DNA of 30,285 bases. Origin: Glomus cerebriforme. Its lineage: Eukaryota; Glomeromycota; Glomeromycetes; Glomerales; Glomeraceae. The stretch spans positions 56,599 through 86,883 of the forward strand of contig QKYT01000023.1 of assembly GCA_003550305.1 (NCBI GenBank). Reading direction: 5' to 3'. Below are positions 20,797 to 30,273 of the stretch, in pieces. Position numbers and translations under genes: made by a program. Below the pieces are notes generated by a model. The model was not told the origin of the DNA. It worked only from the letters and a program-made list of their open reading frames with translations, and did no database searches. Position 1 is the stretch's first letter. The number at the start of each line of letters is the position of its first letter.

Positions 20797-23096
20797 ATGG
20801 ATTATGACGATACTCGAATAGTTATTGGAATAGGTAAAATAATTATATATTTCTATATAATATATCACATATTGTTATATTCTTTAACTAAAATAACACT
20901 TTCCTTTTCTAAAATTAATAATAAAAAAAATAAATTTGAAAGATTTTGGAACGACCTATTCAGTAAGAAGAAATTACCTTTAATAAAAATGTTTATTTTT
21001 GATGATTTTATAATCTTAATAAAAAATTTTTTCTTTCGTAGGGATTTGCGTATGCTAATAAAGTAAATCCTGAAATTATAACAAATGATACATGGCCAGA
21101 ACAAATTGGTGTATTAAAAACCAATACAGTATTACAATATGATGAAGATTTCCATCTGGTTGATTCATGGGGAAGTCCAGCATTGGCAAAACGTCAAAAA
21201 AAAAAAGATCGTGGTAAAAATCCACCTAAACCTGTAGAATTGTTCAAATTACATTTAGGTAATATACCCGAAGATAAAAAGCCTATCTTACCTCCTGGTT
21301 TAAGTTACAAAAAGGCCATCACCGATTATCTTCGTGAAATGGGTGAGTTAAAAAAAAAAGAGATAAAATTAAATGTATAAGAATTTTTTTTTTCGGTGAA
21401 TTATTAATTACAATAATAAAATTTAATGTATATGACAATATATAGGAAAGGTAAGAGTTTTTAATTATCTAAATTTACTTTAAATCTACAAAATTCTTAT
21501 TTCCTTAAATAAATTATAGCTTATAAAAGAAACGGTTACGATGAGATGGCCGAATGTTGATTTTATGACACAAATTAAAATTGTTATTACGGTTCCTGCA
21601 GAATTTTCAGAAAAATCAAAAAGTGTTATGAGAGAATGTACATATAATGCAGGATTAATTAATGACCTTCACACTAAACGTCTACAATTCACTACCGAAC
21701 GTAAGTAAAAAACAATCCAAATTCCGACAAATCTAATTACATTTTTAACCGAAAATTTTTTGATAAATTTAGCCGAAGCTGCTGCGATTTATTGTATGAG
21801 AACGTTATCTGAGCATTTTGATAATCCTGTTGGAAGTATGTGTTCCGTTAACTCTTTAAAAAAAGTATTATTTTAGAAAAAAAAAACTCACTCGTTTTTT
21901 TTTATAGCATCATTCTTAATTGTGGATTGTGGTGGTGGCACAGTAGATTTAACAAGACGTAAAGTGGTTAGTAGGAATAAATTAGGAGAAACTACGGAAC
22001 GTACAGGAGGATTCTGTGGAGGAGCATATGTAGATCAAGAGTTTATAAAATTCCTTGAAACAAAAGTAGGAGAAAATGCAATAGATTTATTAAGAAGAAA
22101 AAATTATAATCAATTTCAATATATGATACAAGAATTTTGTAGACATGTTAAATTATTATTTAACGGAGAAAAAACAAGTTATAAACCATATGATTTTGAT
22201 TTAGATGATGTTTGTCCTGCTATAAAGCAATTGGTTACAGGATCATATAAAGATAAATTGGATGATGCCGATTGGTCTATTGAATTAAGTTATAGGGATG
22301 TTAAAGAAATGTTTGATCCTGTTATAAACAAAATTATAAATTTGATAAAAGAACAACTTAATTCTACTAAAGATAGATGCGCTGCAATGTTTTTAGTAGG
22401 AGGATTTAGTGAATCAAAATATTTACAAACCAGAGTCAAACAAGAATTTAGACAGAGAGTACCAAATATTTCTGTACCGAAACAACCAATGGCCGCTATT
22501 GTACGTGGAGCCGTTGATTATGGTCTCAATACTAAAGTAATCAAATCACGTGTATTGAAATATACTTATGGTACAAAAACCTCTCCTCTTTGGCAATCTG
22601 GTGATCCGAAACATCGTAAAGAGAAAGATGGAAGAATCTATAAATTTTATACTTTGGCAGAAAAAGGAAGGCACGTTGATGTTGATGAAGAAGTTTCTCA
22701 TAGTTTTTCGGTTGCACGAGCAGGTACGTCCTGGAATTTATTTTTATTAGTTTATTTCTAAATAATAATTCTTGAATTATTTTCAGACCAAAGAAGCATG
22801 GATATGGACATTTATGTATCGAGAAACAGTTCTGTAAAATATTGTGATGAAGAAGGCGTAGAATTACTCGGTAATTTCAGTGTTCAAATGCAAGGTAAAT
22901 TAAATTAAATAATTTTAAAATTAAATAACATTATAGGATTTTAAATTTATTTTTTTCTATTTTAGATACTCACCTTGGTATAAACAGATCAGTTTTATAT
23001 ACACTTCGATTTGGTGAAATGGAAATTAGAGCTACGGCAAAAAACAAACAAAGTAACGAAGAATATCACACTTCTTTTAGATTAGAATTTGATTAA
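20797..23096 (+). CDS. HSPA12-like Hsp70-family ATPase, copy I
   Basis: Nine exons: 20797-20833 (MDYDDTRIVIGI), 20943-20962, 21042-21342, microexon 21446-21450 (GAAAG), 21520-21700, 21773-21835, 21908-22723, 22787-22894 and 22966-23096. The joined frame is 1662 nt (553 residues). It has DFGTTYSG, VDCGGGTVDLTR and FLVGGFSESKYLQ. It is the only copy here on the plus strand, so its inversion or independent placement ends the array. Its sequence is closer to B than to E-H (for example RTGGFCGGAYVDQEF). It has two private C-terminal introns, after S-V-A-R-A and after S-V-Q-M-Q. A frame starting at the GTG of the phosphate-2 motif is only part of exon 7. The true start is the upstream ATG, supported by the complete chain of splice junctions. 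Confidence 0.93.
21446..21450 (+). other. Five-nucleotide internal microexon of copy I (GAAAG)
   Basis: The sequence reads tatatag-GAAAG-gtaagag. Exon 3 ends ATG-G and exon 5 begins CTT-ATA-AAA-GAA. Only insertion of the five bases restores M-G-K-L-I-K-E. The upstream intron is 103 nt (21343-21445) and the downstream one 69 nt (21451-21519). Counterparts lie at 229-233, 2971-2975, 10571-10575, 13003-13007, 16284-16288 and 19731-19735. Skipping it would shift the frame and reach a stop within about 15 codons. Confidence 0.88.
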
Positions 23097-23866
23097 AATT
23101 GATTTAGAAAATAATATAAATTCATGTTTTTTATATATAAATTCCAAATAATTTATTTTTTATAATAATTCAAATACATTATTTATATACATAAATATTT
23201 TATTAAATATATATATATTTTTATTTAATTTATAATATAAAAAAAATAAAATTAAAGCGACGATTATTCAGTATCGTCTAATGCAGTAGTTTCGGGGTTT
23301 ATAAAAAATTCAACAATGTGCTAGCATTAATACCTATTTAACAGTCCAAAATCATTCTAAAGTTCTGTTGGTTAAGAACATTATTCAGAGAGCTATTAAT
23401 CCAACTTTATATCATGAAATAGATTACTATAACTATTACTATATTATTAGGGATGTTAAAATTTATTATTTATTTCAACAAGGATTATTTAAATTGAGCT
23501 TTCTTAAGCTTTATTTAGCAGCTTCAAAAGTGTATATAGTCTAATTTAAGTGCGTTTGATCGTTTAATCTGAATTTAATAAATTAGGATTTATTATAAGC
23601 CAACCAGTTTAGTAAATATATTCAATCAAAAGCTTGTTTTCTCAAAACAGTTTAGTTTGCTTTATTTAAGCTTTAAAGATGTAAAATTGGCTGAACAAAC
23701 CAATATTACTATTTATTATAAAATATATTCCGTAAAAACAACAAATCATACAAAGAAATTTACTGAAAAAACCCATGAATGAAAATTAACAATAAATAAA
23801 TCCAATAAAAATAGTTAAATTATGATCATTTAATGATAAAATTCTGTTTAAAAATATTTTCTAATT
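23097..23866. other. AT-rich spacer without recognisable gene
   Basis: Low-complexity T/A runs occupy 23100-23260, followed by sequence with several AAGCTT-containing stretches (around 23500 and 23630-23680) that partly mirror each other. The minus-strand 3' end of gene J lies at its right edge. I see no reading frame with protein-like composition. Confidence 0.5.
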
Positions 23867-24784
23867 TTAATTTTGATTGAAAATACTGCTAAGAACAAAT
23901 TTGCCAAGCTCTAAGCCAACCTCTTTGCCAACTTCGATACCAGCATCAATTAATTTATCCTTTACGGTAGGTGATTTTTCTTTTTCTTCTTTAGATCCTC
24001 CAGCTTCATTATTGTTATCATTGCTTGTTTGTTTCGAAGGCAGAGGCGAAGTTGTATCATTGTTAGGTATGTTTGGAGATATGTTTGGAATTGGAGATAT
24101 GTTTGGACCGATTGTATAATATAAACCAGTATTTTGATCGTAAAAAACATTTTGGGATGACTGAATGTAAACTTTTTGCGGAGGAGGAGGTGGTGGTTGT
24201 TGAACGAAAATGATTTTTGGAGCGGGTTCAACAACTGGAATAGTATTATTTTCGTGTCGCGTGTATTGTGGTGGGGGAGAAACAGAACGTTCTTCACGTT
24301 GCGATGGCGAATAATTAGAATGTGATGATGAATAAGTAGAATGTCTTTCATGTTGTGATGATGAATAAGTGGAATGTTTTTCGGGTTGTGATGATGAATA
24401 AGTAGAATGTTTTTCGTATGATGAATATGAATAAGAAATCTTTTCTTTCTCTTCTTCCTCTTCATTTTCGAAATCATTATGATAATAAACGTAATCAGGC
24501 ATATCATCATTGTCATCGTCATCAGTAAAACCTCCATTATCATCACTATCATTTATTTGTTTCTTAGATGGAACATTTAATTCTAAATTACAATCCCAAC
24601 AATATTCAATTATTTCACCATATTCTAATAATTTTGGAAAGATTCCACAATTTTCACATGGTTCTAATAATCCTTCTTTAACAGCAACTTTTCTACATTT
24701 TTTTGAGCAATACTCTAATTTTTCTCCAGTATTTTCATTTATTAAAAGATCTGACTTATCACAAACTACACAATTTTGACTCAT
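23867..24784 (-). CDS. Double Cys-pair zinc-binding protein with low-complexity middle (gene J)
   Basis: Single exon, 305 residues. The N-terminus has eight cysteines in four pairs: C5/C8, C26/C30, C43/C46 and C62/C65. They form two similar modules, CxxC followed by YCSKKC and CxxC followed by YCWDC. The YCSxxC element recalls MYND or FCS-type zinc fingers, but spacing and the missing His mean I cannot assign either. Residues about 75-110 are strongly acidic. Next come Ser/Tyr-rich 11-residue repeats (HSTYSSSQ units), a proline run (about 200-206) and an N/P-rich linker. The last 35 residues form a helix with regularly spaced glycines and hydrophobics (VGKEVGLELGKFVLSSIF), likely to pack against a membrane or a partner. 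It is a paralogue of gene K. Function is unknown; a nucleic-acid, protein or membrane adaptor would fit. Confidence 0.88.
   Translation of the reverse strand: MSQNCVVCDKSDLLINENTGEKLEYCSKKCRKVAVKEGLLEPCENCGIFPKLLEYGEIIEYCWDCNLELNVPSKKQINDSDDNGGFTDDDDNDDMPDYVYYHNDFENEEEEEKEKISYSYSSYEKHSTYSSSQPEKHSTYSSSQHERHSTYSSSHSNYSPSQREERSVSPPPQYTRHENNTIPVVEPAPKIIFVQQPPPPPPQKVYIQSSQNVFYDQNTGLYYTIGPNISPIPNISPNIPNNDTTSPLPSKQTSNDNNNEAGGSKEEKEKSPTVKDKLIDAGIEVGKEVGLELGKFVLSSIFNQN
24324..24418 (-). repeat. 33-bp tandem repeat in gene J
   Basis: The string gatgatgaataagt starts at 24324, 24357 and 24390, a period of exactly 33 bp (11 codons). It encodes repeated (E-K/R-)HSTYSSS units, with about three copies plus degenerate edges. 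Confidence 0.85.
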
Positions 24785-24844
24785 AGCGTCAAAAGAAATA
24801 ATTTTAATATAATTTTAAATTTTATGTAACGTCAAAAAAAATGC

Positions 24845-25168
24845 AATTTTTTAATGTACGATAAATTTCAAAAGAAAAAAGAAAAAAAAACGTAGATTTT
24901 AAAATAACGGATGTGGAAATTTATTTATATATACGATGTTACCTAAAAAGTGAACAAAACGTTGTAAAGATCATCTAATTGTTTTTTATTTCTTTTTGTA
25001 ATTTTACTATATTTATCATTATCGTGTAACATAGTTTAAAATTAGCTGCAGATAATAGGAATTTCTTTTCCGTTCCTTTTTCGATATTTCTTTATGATGA
25101 GAAGATATCCAATATATACATCGTTTAATTTTAGAAACATTTACCCAGTTACATTGCAGCTAAATTAC
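24845..25168 (-). promoter_or_regulatory. Upstream region of gene J, duplicated upstream of the first J-like relic
   Basis: Three blocks here reappear in the same order near 26440-26710: acgatgttacctaaaaa-like sequence (around 24933), ttttactatatttatcatt (25002-25020) and an aatttctttt-ccgttc block with a ttacattgcagcta block (about 25060-25168). A minus-strand TATATATAAATA lies at about 24921-24933. The conserved blocks mark a duplicated promoter or 5' UTR. Confidence 0.6.
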
Positions 25169-25216
25169 GTTATCCTGCAGATTTAATTCGTTTGATTTAC
25201 ACGTGATATACTGTCA

Positions 25217-25366
25217 TGGTAGCCGGATTTATTTGCCGGTTAGAGATCACATACCGACTGTTCTTATTATTCTGGGGGGGGGGGGGACTAAAAATATTTT
25301 TATGTGGGGAAAAATACTAATTGTCACCATTAACCTAATATTATATGTAAATAAATCCGGCTACCA
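25217..25366. mobile_element. MITE-like element with perfect 18-bp terminal inverted repeats
   Basis: Left end tggtagccggatttattt (25217-25234) and right end aaataaatccggctacca (25349-25366) are exact reverse complements, 18 of 18. The element is 150 bp, contains a run of 13 G (25274-25286) and has no credible coding frame. I see no clear target-site duplication, so a defective or old insertion is likely. A non-transposon hairpin is the alternative. Confidence 0.6.
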
Positions 25367-26061
25367 ATTTTTCAGGGTGATGCTATCTAGTTAATTGTTA
25401 TTGTTGAGCTGATAAAATATTCAAAGGCCATCCCAAAATTTACGGAGAATTCGTGTATTGCTTTTCATAAAACGATGAATCCATTGTTTCTCAAATTCCA
25501 ACAATTAACATATAAATAATCTAGATTAGTTAAATTTATACATGGTTCTAATAATTCGCAATTTTTCTGAATTTTTTGACCTAATACCATATTTTAAATG
25601 TATGAACTTTTACTGATTTTTTTCTTCTTTTGAAATATTTAATAAGAACAGAAAGAATAAATAACCCTTCATCCGTAAGAACATAATTTTTAGTGTTTTT
25701 TATTTTGCTGTATATAAATCGGACCGTATGATTGATTATGCACGAGAGAATTCCACTTTAGTATCATAACTATCATTAATGATAGAGACATTTTTACCAA
25801 ATATACTAATAAGTAACAGAAAACGACTTAAAAAACTTCACAAATTCGTTATAAACAAGCCAACATTGTATTTTATTGTATGAAAATATTCAATTCACAA
25901 AATAGCACAAATCAAGCCTCTTTAGAATGACATTTAAAAGGAACAAAATTGAAAAAAAGCGGGTTGTGTCCCCGCTTTCAATGACTATTACAATATATTT
26001 TAATGCATTCTTTAATTTGGATTAACGGGTTTCACTCCCTTATAAGTGCAAATGTGATCCA
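25367..26061. other. AT-rich spacer with one GC-rich hairpin
   Basis: No gene seen. An inverted repeat, aaagcggg (25956-25963) and cccgcttt (25971-25978) with a 7-base loop, could fold in RNA. Sequence about 25990-26035 resembles about 28345-28390 (aatgc-ttctttaa...attaacg), a duplicated flank of the two J-like relics. Confidence 0.45.
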
Positions 26062-26168
26062 TGTCCCAAATCAACCCATCGGCCTAAATCATCGGCCCAT
26101 TACAATAATGCCTTAAGACAGTACCAACGATACTTTCCTAATTTAGGCCGATGGGTTGATTTGGGGCA
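26062..26168. mobile_element. Small inverted-repeat element (MITE-like)
   Basis: A 25-bp perfect inverted repeat has its left arm at 26065-26089 and its right arm at 26141-26165. It extends outward to 28 matches in 29 (26061-26089 and 26141-26169). Both arms contain the core cccatcggcc or its complement. The middle is about 50 bp without a frame. High GC in the arms against AT-rich surroundings points to a separate origin. No target-site duplication is evident. Confidence 0.6.
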
Positions 26169-26202
26169 TAAGTCGATTTGGGCTAGACATAATGATCATG
26201 TT

Positions 26203-26355
26203 TTTCTTACTCTGAAGATGATTCTATATAATCATGTTCTTCAAAATCGTTATAATATAATTTTCATCCTATCATTATCTGTATTATCACAATATTCTAA
26301 TATTCTTACTTGTCAAAACATCCAAATTTTCACAAACTACACAAGTTTATCCATG
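26203..26355 (-). pseudogene. Decayed relative of genes J/K (relic 1)
   Basis: On the minus strand an ATG near 26355 is followed within a few codons by the CVVCENLDV coding string (around 26310-26343), matching the start of gene K but shifted in frame. A deletion then removes the N-E-N-T-G stretch, and the frame stops near the EYC codons. Further down (about 26205-26255) a stretch reading YYNDFEEHDYIESSSE matches the acidic part of gene J (YYHNDFENEEEEE). Its upstream region is similar to that of J. Frame breaks and short length show it is not functional. Confidence 0.75.
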
Positions 26356-26843
26356 ATGTAATTTTATTTATCGTCAAAAAAAAAACATATATACTGTATG
26401 TACTGTATATCAAAAAGAAACAAGGAAAAATATACATGATGTTACCTAAAAAAAATTCTAAATGTAGTGATGATATAAATGTTTTTTTAAATCTTTGTGA
26501 TTTTACTATATCTATCATTGTTGTGTAAGTGTGTAACAAAGGTTATATTTAAATAGTAAAAGCGAACAAATCAAAATTCGTTCGCGTGGAAGATATATAT
26601 AGAATAGAATTTCTTTACCGTTCTTTTTCGATGCCGAATTTTGAATATTTTGTTATGTTTTTGAACATAATTTGCTACATTGGAAAATTTTGTTACATTG
26701 CAGCTAATATAAATTTGCTAATATAATGTAATATTTCATTCGCTTTGAAATTGTGTTTTTTTTTTAATTATTTTCTATTGTTGTTAAATTTAAAATTATT
26801 GTATGAAAAATTTACAAAAGAAAATTAAAACTTACTATTACCA
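26356..26843. promoter_or_regulatory. Orphan promoter copy upstream of relic 1, and 3' flank of gene K
   Basis: Sequence about 26440-26710 repeats the upstream region of gene J in the same order (gatgttacctaaaaa; ttttactatatctatcatt at 26500-26518; agaatttctttaccgttc; ttacattgcagcta). The rest is AT-rich with no gene. Confidence 0.55.
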
Positions 26844-27398
26844 TTATAAATGAGCACCACTGAGAGCTCCGAGAACAAATTTAACTCCAATTTTACCAAG
26901 ACCTTCAGCAATTTTACCCATGGTAGAAAATTTTTTCTTTTCATTAACTTCATTAGTAATCGGAGTATTGTGATGATTTGAAAAGGTACAATGATAATTG
27001 ATGTAAACCGGTCCATTGAATTGAGGGTTAATCAATTGTGGAGAATCTTGTGGAGGATTTGTGTGACTTGAATATTTTTGTTTCTTATAATGTGATGAAT
27101 TCGACGACTGAGGTATTGTGTGAGTGTGATTTATGAATTTGTGTGTAGAGTATTTATTTTGATGCGATGATGTATTATTTTTCTTTAATTCCCATTTACA
27201 TTCGTCATCACAATAATCAAGTAATTCACCATATTGTAATAATTTAGAAGATACTTTACAATTTAGACATGGTTCTAATAATCCACTTTTAACAGCACTT
27301 TTTCTACATTTTTTTGAACAATATTCTAATTTTTCCCCAGTATTTTCATTTACTTGGACATTCAAACTTTCACAAACTACACAAACATATAACACCAT
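26844..27398 (-). CDS. Double Cys-pair zinc-binding protein, paralogue of J (gene K)
   Basis: Single exon, 184 residues, ATG at 27398. Cysteines C6/C9, C27/C31, C44/C47 and C63/C67 match the four pairs of gene J, and the segment NENTGEKLEYCSKKCRK is identical in both. The last pair is spaced CxxxC (YCDDEC) instead of CxxC. The middle is shorter than in J and rich in H, N, S, Q and P, with no acidic block or 11-residue repeats. The C-terminus (MGKIAEGLGKIGVKFVLGAL) has the same Gly-spaced hydrophobic helix as J. The family keeps its two ends and lets the middle drift, so the two ends carry the function. No domain of known activity is recognised. Confidence 0.85.
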   Translation of the reverse strand: MVLYVCVVCESLNVQVNENTGEKLEYCSKKCRKSAVKSGLLEPCLNCKVSSKLLQYGELLDYCDDECKWELKKNNTSSHQNKYSTHKFINHTHTIPQSSNSSHYKKQKYSSHTNPPQDSPQLINPQFNGPVYINYHCTFSNHHNTPITNEVNEKKKFSTMGKIAEGLGKIGVKFVLGALSGAHL

Positions 27399-28344
27399 TT
27401 TTAAATAACAATAATATATGATTTTTTTTTCTTTTTTAAAAAAAAATGTGTAAAGAGGAATGTAAAAAGGGAGAATGTCAAAAGTGGTTTAGGTTTTAAT
27501 CAATTCTCTTTATTTTTCATGCCATATTTATTTCGGTTTATCATGTGCTTTTACATCATTTTTTAAAAAGAGGAAACTTCTATATTAGTAGCCATGAAAC
27601 GGATCATATTTTCCGGTAGTGACAAAGGGGCTTCACGTTTTATATGCTAATGGCGTTTATTATGCATGACATCTCTATAAGATTATAAGATTCAGTAGCG
27701 AGAATCAATAGATCCATTTTAATCCATTTTAATAATGTTTTTTCTAGTAACAGCAACCAAATTTAGGATACACCGAATATATTTTTTTTTTTACTATTAA
27801 TTCTTCGTTTTAATTAGGTTTAAAAATTCACAAGATCCGTATAAAGCAATTTGACTAATTAGACAATAATTATTTTCATCTCATCACCGCTTTCCATTTT
27901 TACTCATTCTGGGTCGGTAAGCCGACGTTTTTGCCTAATTATTACTAAATTTAACTAAGTTTAACTGATTGTTAAAATGGATAAATGATGAAAATTATTT
28001 TTGTTTAAATATACAGTATATTCTATTTATAATAAAATTCTTCGGGTTTATTAAAAAAAAACTACAATATTAATTTTGATAAAAAAAAAACACGTATCCC
28101 ATGAATGATCGGTTACTTTAAATACGGATTTATTATAATATTCCACATGCAAAAGTTAATTTTGATTTTAAACGTAATGTTTTAACAAACTATTTTAACC
28201 TTCTTTATAGCATTTAGCAATTGTAATAGCTAGTTGAAACTATTATAACGCCTAAATATTCTAATTTCCGAAACTAATCCACACATTAATTATCCAATAA
28301 AAAAAACACACGTAAACGACATTTTTATACTATCGTATTAAAAT
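27399..28344. other. AT-rich spacer upstream of gene K
   Basis: This contains the 5' region of gene K but no conserved promoter block shared with J. A short hairpin, gtcgg taag ccgac (about 27912-27925), lies between two diverged, oppositely oriented stretches (around 27866-27890 and 27980-28000, attttcat-like). No credible coding sequence. Confidence 0.45.
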
Positions 28345-28479
28345 AATTAAATGCGTTCTTTAAATCTGAATTAACGCGTTTGAAGTTCTTGATGATTTTG
28401 GAACTAAACTCCTAAAAGAACAAGCTTTCGCCTATCATAAACCGATTTTCACTATATATTAAAAAAAAAAAAAAAAATT

Positions 28480-28745
28480 ATAAATTTTTATTAGTAAATT
28501 CTCTACATTGTTGTTTTTCATCTTTATCACTATCATGATTATTGTGAAGATCTTTGGTGTTTGAATAATAATTATTTGTACGATTAATATTCTGAACAAT
28601 AACTTTGAAGATGATTCTATAATCATGTTTTTTATTTCCTTCTTCAAAATTGTTGTAATATATAATCTTTCATCTTTATCACTTTGAATCCTCTATCATT
28701 ACAATATTACTAATTTTTCTCTTCAGCATTTCTCATTCATGCCAA
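28480..28745 (-). pseudogene. Decayed relative of genes J/K (relic 2)
   Basis: On the minus strand, about 28700-28745 resembles the codons for N-E-N-T-G-E-K-L-E-Y of J and K with substitutions and indels. Then comes a stretch reading IYYNNFEEGNKKHDY, matching the YYHNDFENEEEEE part of J. A hydrophilic frame continues to a stop near 28480. About 28600-28720 also matches relic 1 at 26205-26310 (tgaagatgattctata). The Cys pairs are lost. Confidence 0.65.
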
Positions 28746-29144
28746 AAAGAGTTTTTAGCCTTGAGATATAATTTGGAATTTGTAATAAAAAGGTCGTAAA
28801 ATATCTGTGTTGAAATATATTAAAACTTATTTACAGTATATTAAGAAGAAAAAAAAAAATTCGAAAGACACATTTTAGGTCTTGGGAATAAATAATTAAG
28901 AATCATGTTAATCTTGTTTACAACCAAACAAAAAGCAATACTGCTATAAATATTTGATTTATGCCAAGACAATATATAACATATAAAATGAAATATTTAT
29001 TTGATTAATCAGTGAATTGTTCTTGCAGACAAGCTAACTATAACTGCAATATCTAAGATTGTGCCACCTAGTCAATTTATTGAATTAATTTATTACATGT
29101 AAAGAATAATATATATGTAGACCTTTTTTTTTTTTTGTTTAATT
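28746..29144. other. AT-rich spacer
   Basis: 3' flank of gene L (poly(T) around 29126-29136) and 5' flank of relic 2. No gene, repeat or structured element that I can support. Confidence 0.5.
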
Positions 29145-30273
29145 TTATGATTGATTATTATTATATCTATTAACGTAAAATGGAGGAGGATAAACTGAAG
29201 ACGGAAGAGATGCTTGTTCTTGTAAGAAAATATTAGAAGGAGTATTATTATGTGGTTGTTGAGACGAATTATGTGGTGGTTGTGGTGGTATGATGTCTCT
29301 CCTTGCAGTGGGAATAGGAATTTTTGGAGGAACTTTTGGAGGTATCAATGGATTAACTTTGGGTGGTATTGGTGGTATTGCTAATTTAGTTTCTTTATGA
29401 GTTGTACCAGTGATAGGTTTCTTTTTAGTATCCGTAAAAATAGGTTTCTTTTTAATATCCGTATCAATAGTTTTCTTTTCAATCGGTGGAGGAGGTAATG
29501 ATTTTTCATCTACTTTTACAATTTTAGGAGGATCAGGAAAAAGTGCATCATAAGATGGAGGAGGTTCAGAATGATCGTAAAGATCGTCGAGGTCATCTAA
29601 AGGAGATTTATTAATCACTCTTAATTCTGGATATAATGGTATGTTTGGAGATGATGTTGTTGTTCTTTGGTCCTCTGGACGAGAAGGCGGGGGTGTATCC
29701 CTTTGGTTCTCTGAACGAGAAGGTGAGGGTGTATTTCTTTGGTTCTTTGGACGAGAAGGTGGCGGTGTATTTAAATGTTCATTTGAATTGTTTGAATCGC
29801 GAAAAGTAATAATGGGAGTATTATCATCATCATCAGAATCATTTCGTTTTTTGTTATCTTTTCGTTTCTTATTAATACTAATATTATTATTATCTTCTCT
29901 CCTTAAAGCGTGTTCAATTTCACTTTGTTTTCTAAAATATTCCAAAGAATCTTCATAATCTTTTGATACATGTTTACTTTCATTCTTTTTCTTTTCATCA
30001 TCTGGAGGAGTTTCATTATCAGAATTATCCTTATTCTTATTTTTACCAAAGAATGTAAGAAATGAAGGTTTTGTTTGATTAACAACAATACGGTCATTAT
30101 CATCGTCACGATTACTTAAAATACTAATATTTGACATTTTCTTTCTAAGAGTTTTTTTATTTGATTCACGATTTTCTGGAATAGATTCTGCTGGTAAATT
30201 TCTAACAGGAACATTGTTTACTGGTTCATCAATTTTTCCCTTCTTTTTATATTCTTTTCTACCTCCTTCCAAA
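29145..30273 (-). CDS. Proline-rich disordered protein, 3' exon only (gene L)
   Basis: One long exon encodes about 375 residues down to a stop at 29145. At its upstream end the frame can only start at TTG (30272), not a normal start in such organisms. The sequence just before it is a T-run followed by AG, a typical intron acceptor at 30274-30275, so the gene continues outside the window. The visible part is low complexity: basic, then acidic/Asn-rich, then three 12-residue repeats of the type TPPPSRPxxQR. After these come a PPPSY element (PPxY-type WW-domain ligand) and repeated KKPI/PPKV proline segments. It has no domain with a catalytic motif. It could be the cytoplasmic tail of a membrane protein or an adaptor; this is inference. 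Confidence 0.75.
29665..29772 (-). repeat. Three 36-bp tandem repeats in gene L
   Basis: Units at 29665-29700, 29701-29736 and 29737-29772, each starting ctttgg on the plus strand. They encode 12-residue units with the pattern (T/N)(P)PPSRP-x-x-Q-R. Diverged third positions suggest they are not brand new. Confidence 0.9.

Noticed and set aside
23281..23700. Possible tRNA or structured RNA in the spacer after copy I
   Set aside because: AAGCTT-containing stretches partly mirror each other but give no cloverleaf, and no A- or B-box pair could be found.
23962..24552. Minus-strand frame of 196 codons rich in M, I, H and K inside gene J
   Set aside because: An alternative frame of the repeat-rich part of gene J; J itself has the conserved cysteine pairs and a paralogue.
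25203..25394. 63-codon plus-strand frame across the inverted-repeat element
   Set aside because: It starts outside the element, translates the G-run and both arms, and has no protein-like features.
29641..29958. 105-codon plus-strand frame rich in G, E and S opposite gene L
   Set aside because: It is the antisense of the 36-bp repeats of gene L; its repeat pattern comes entirely from them.
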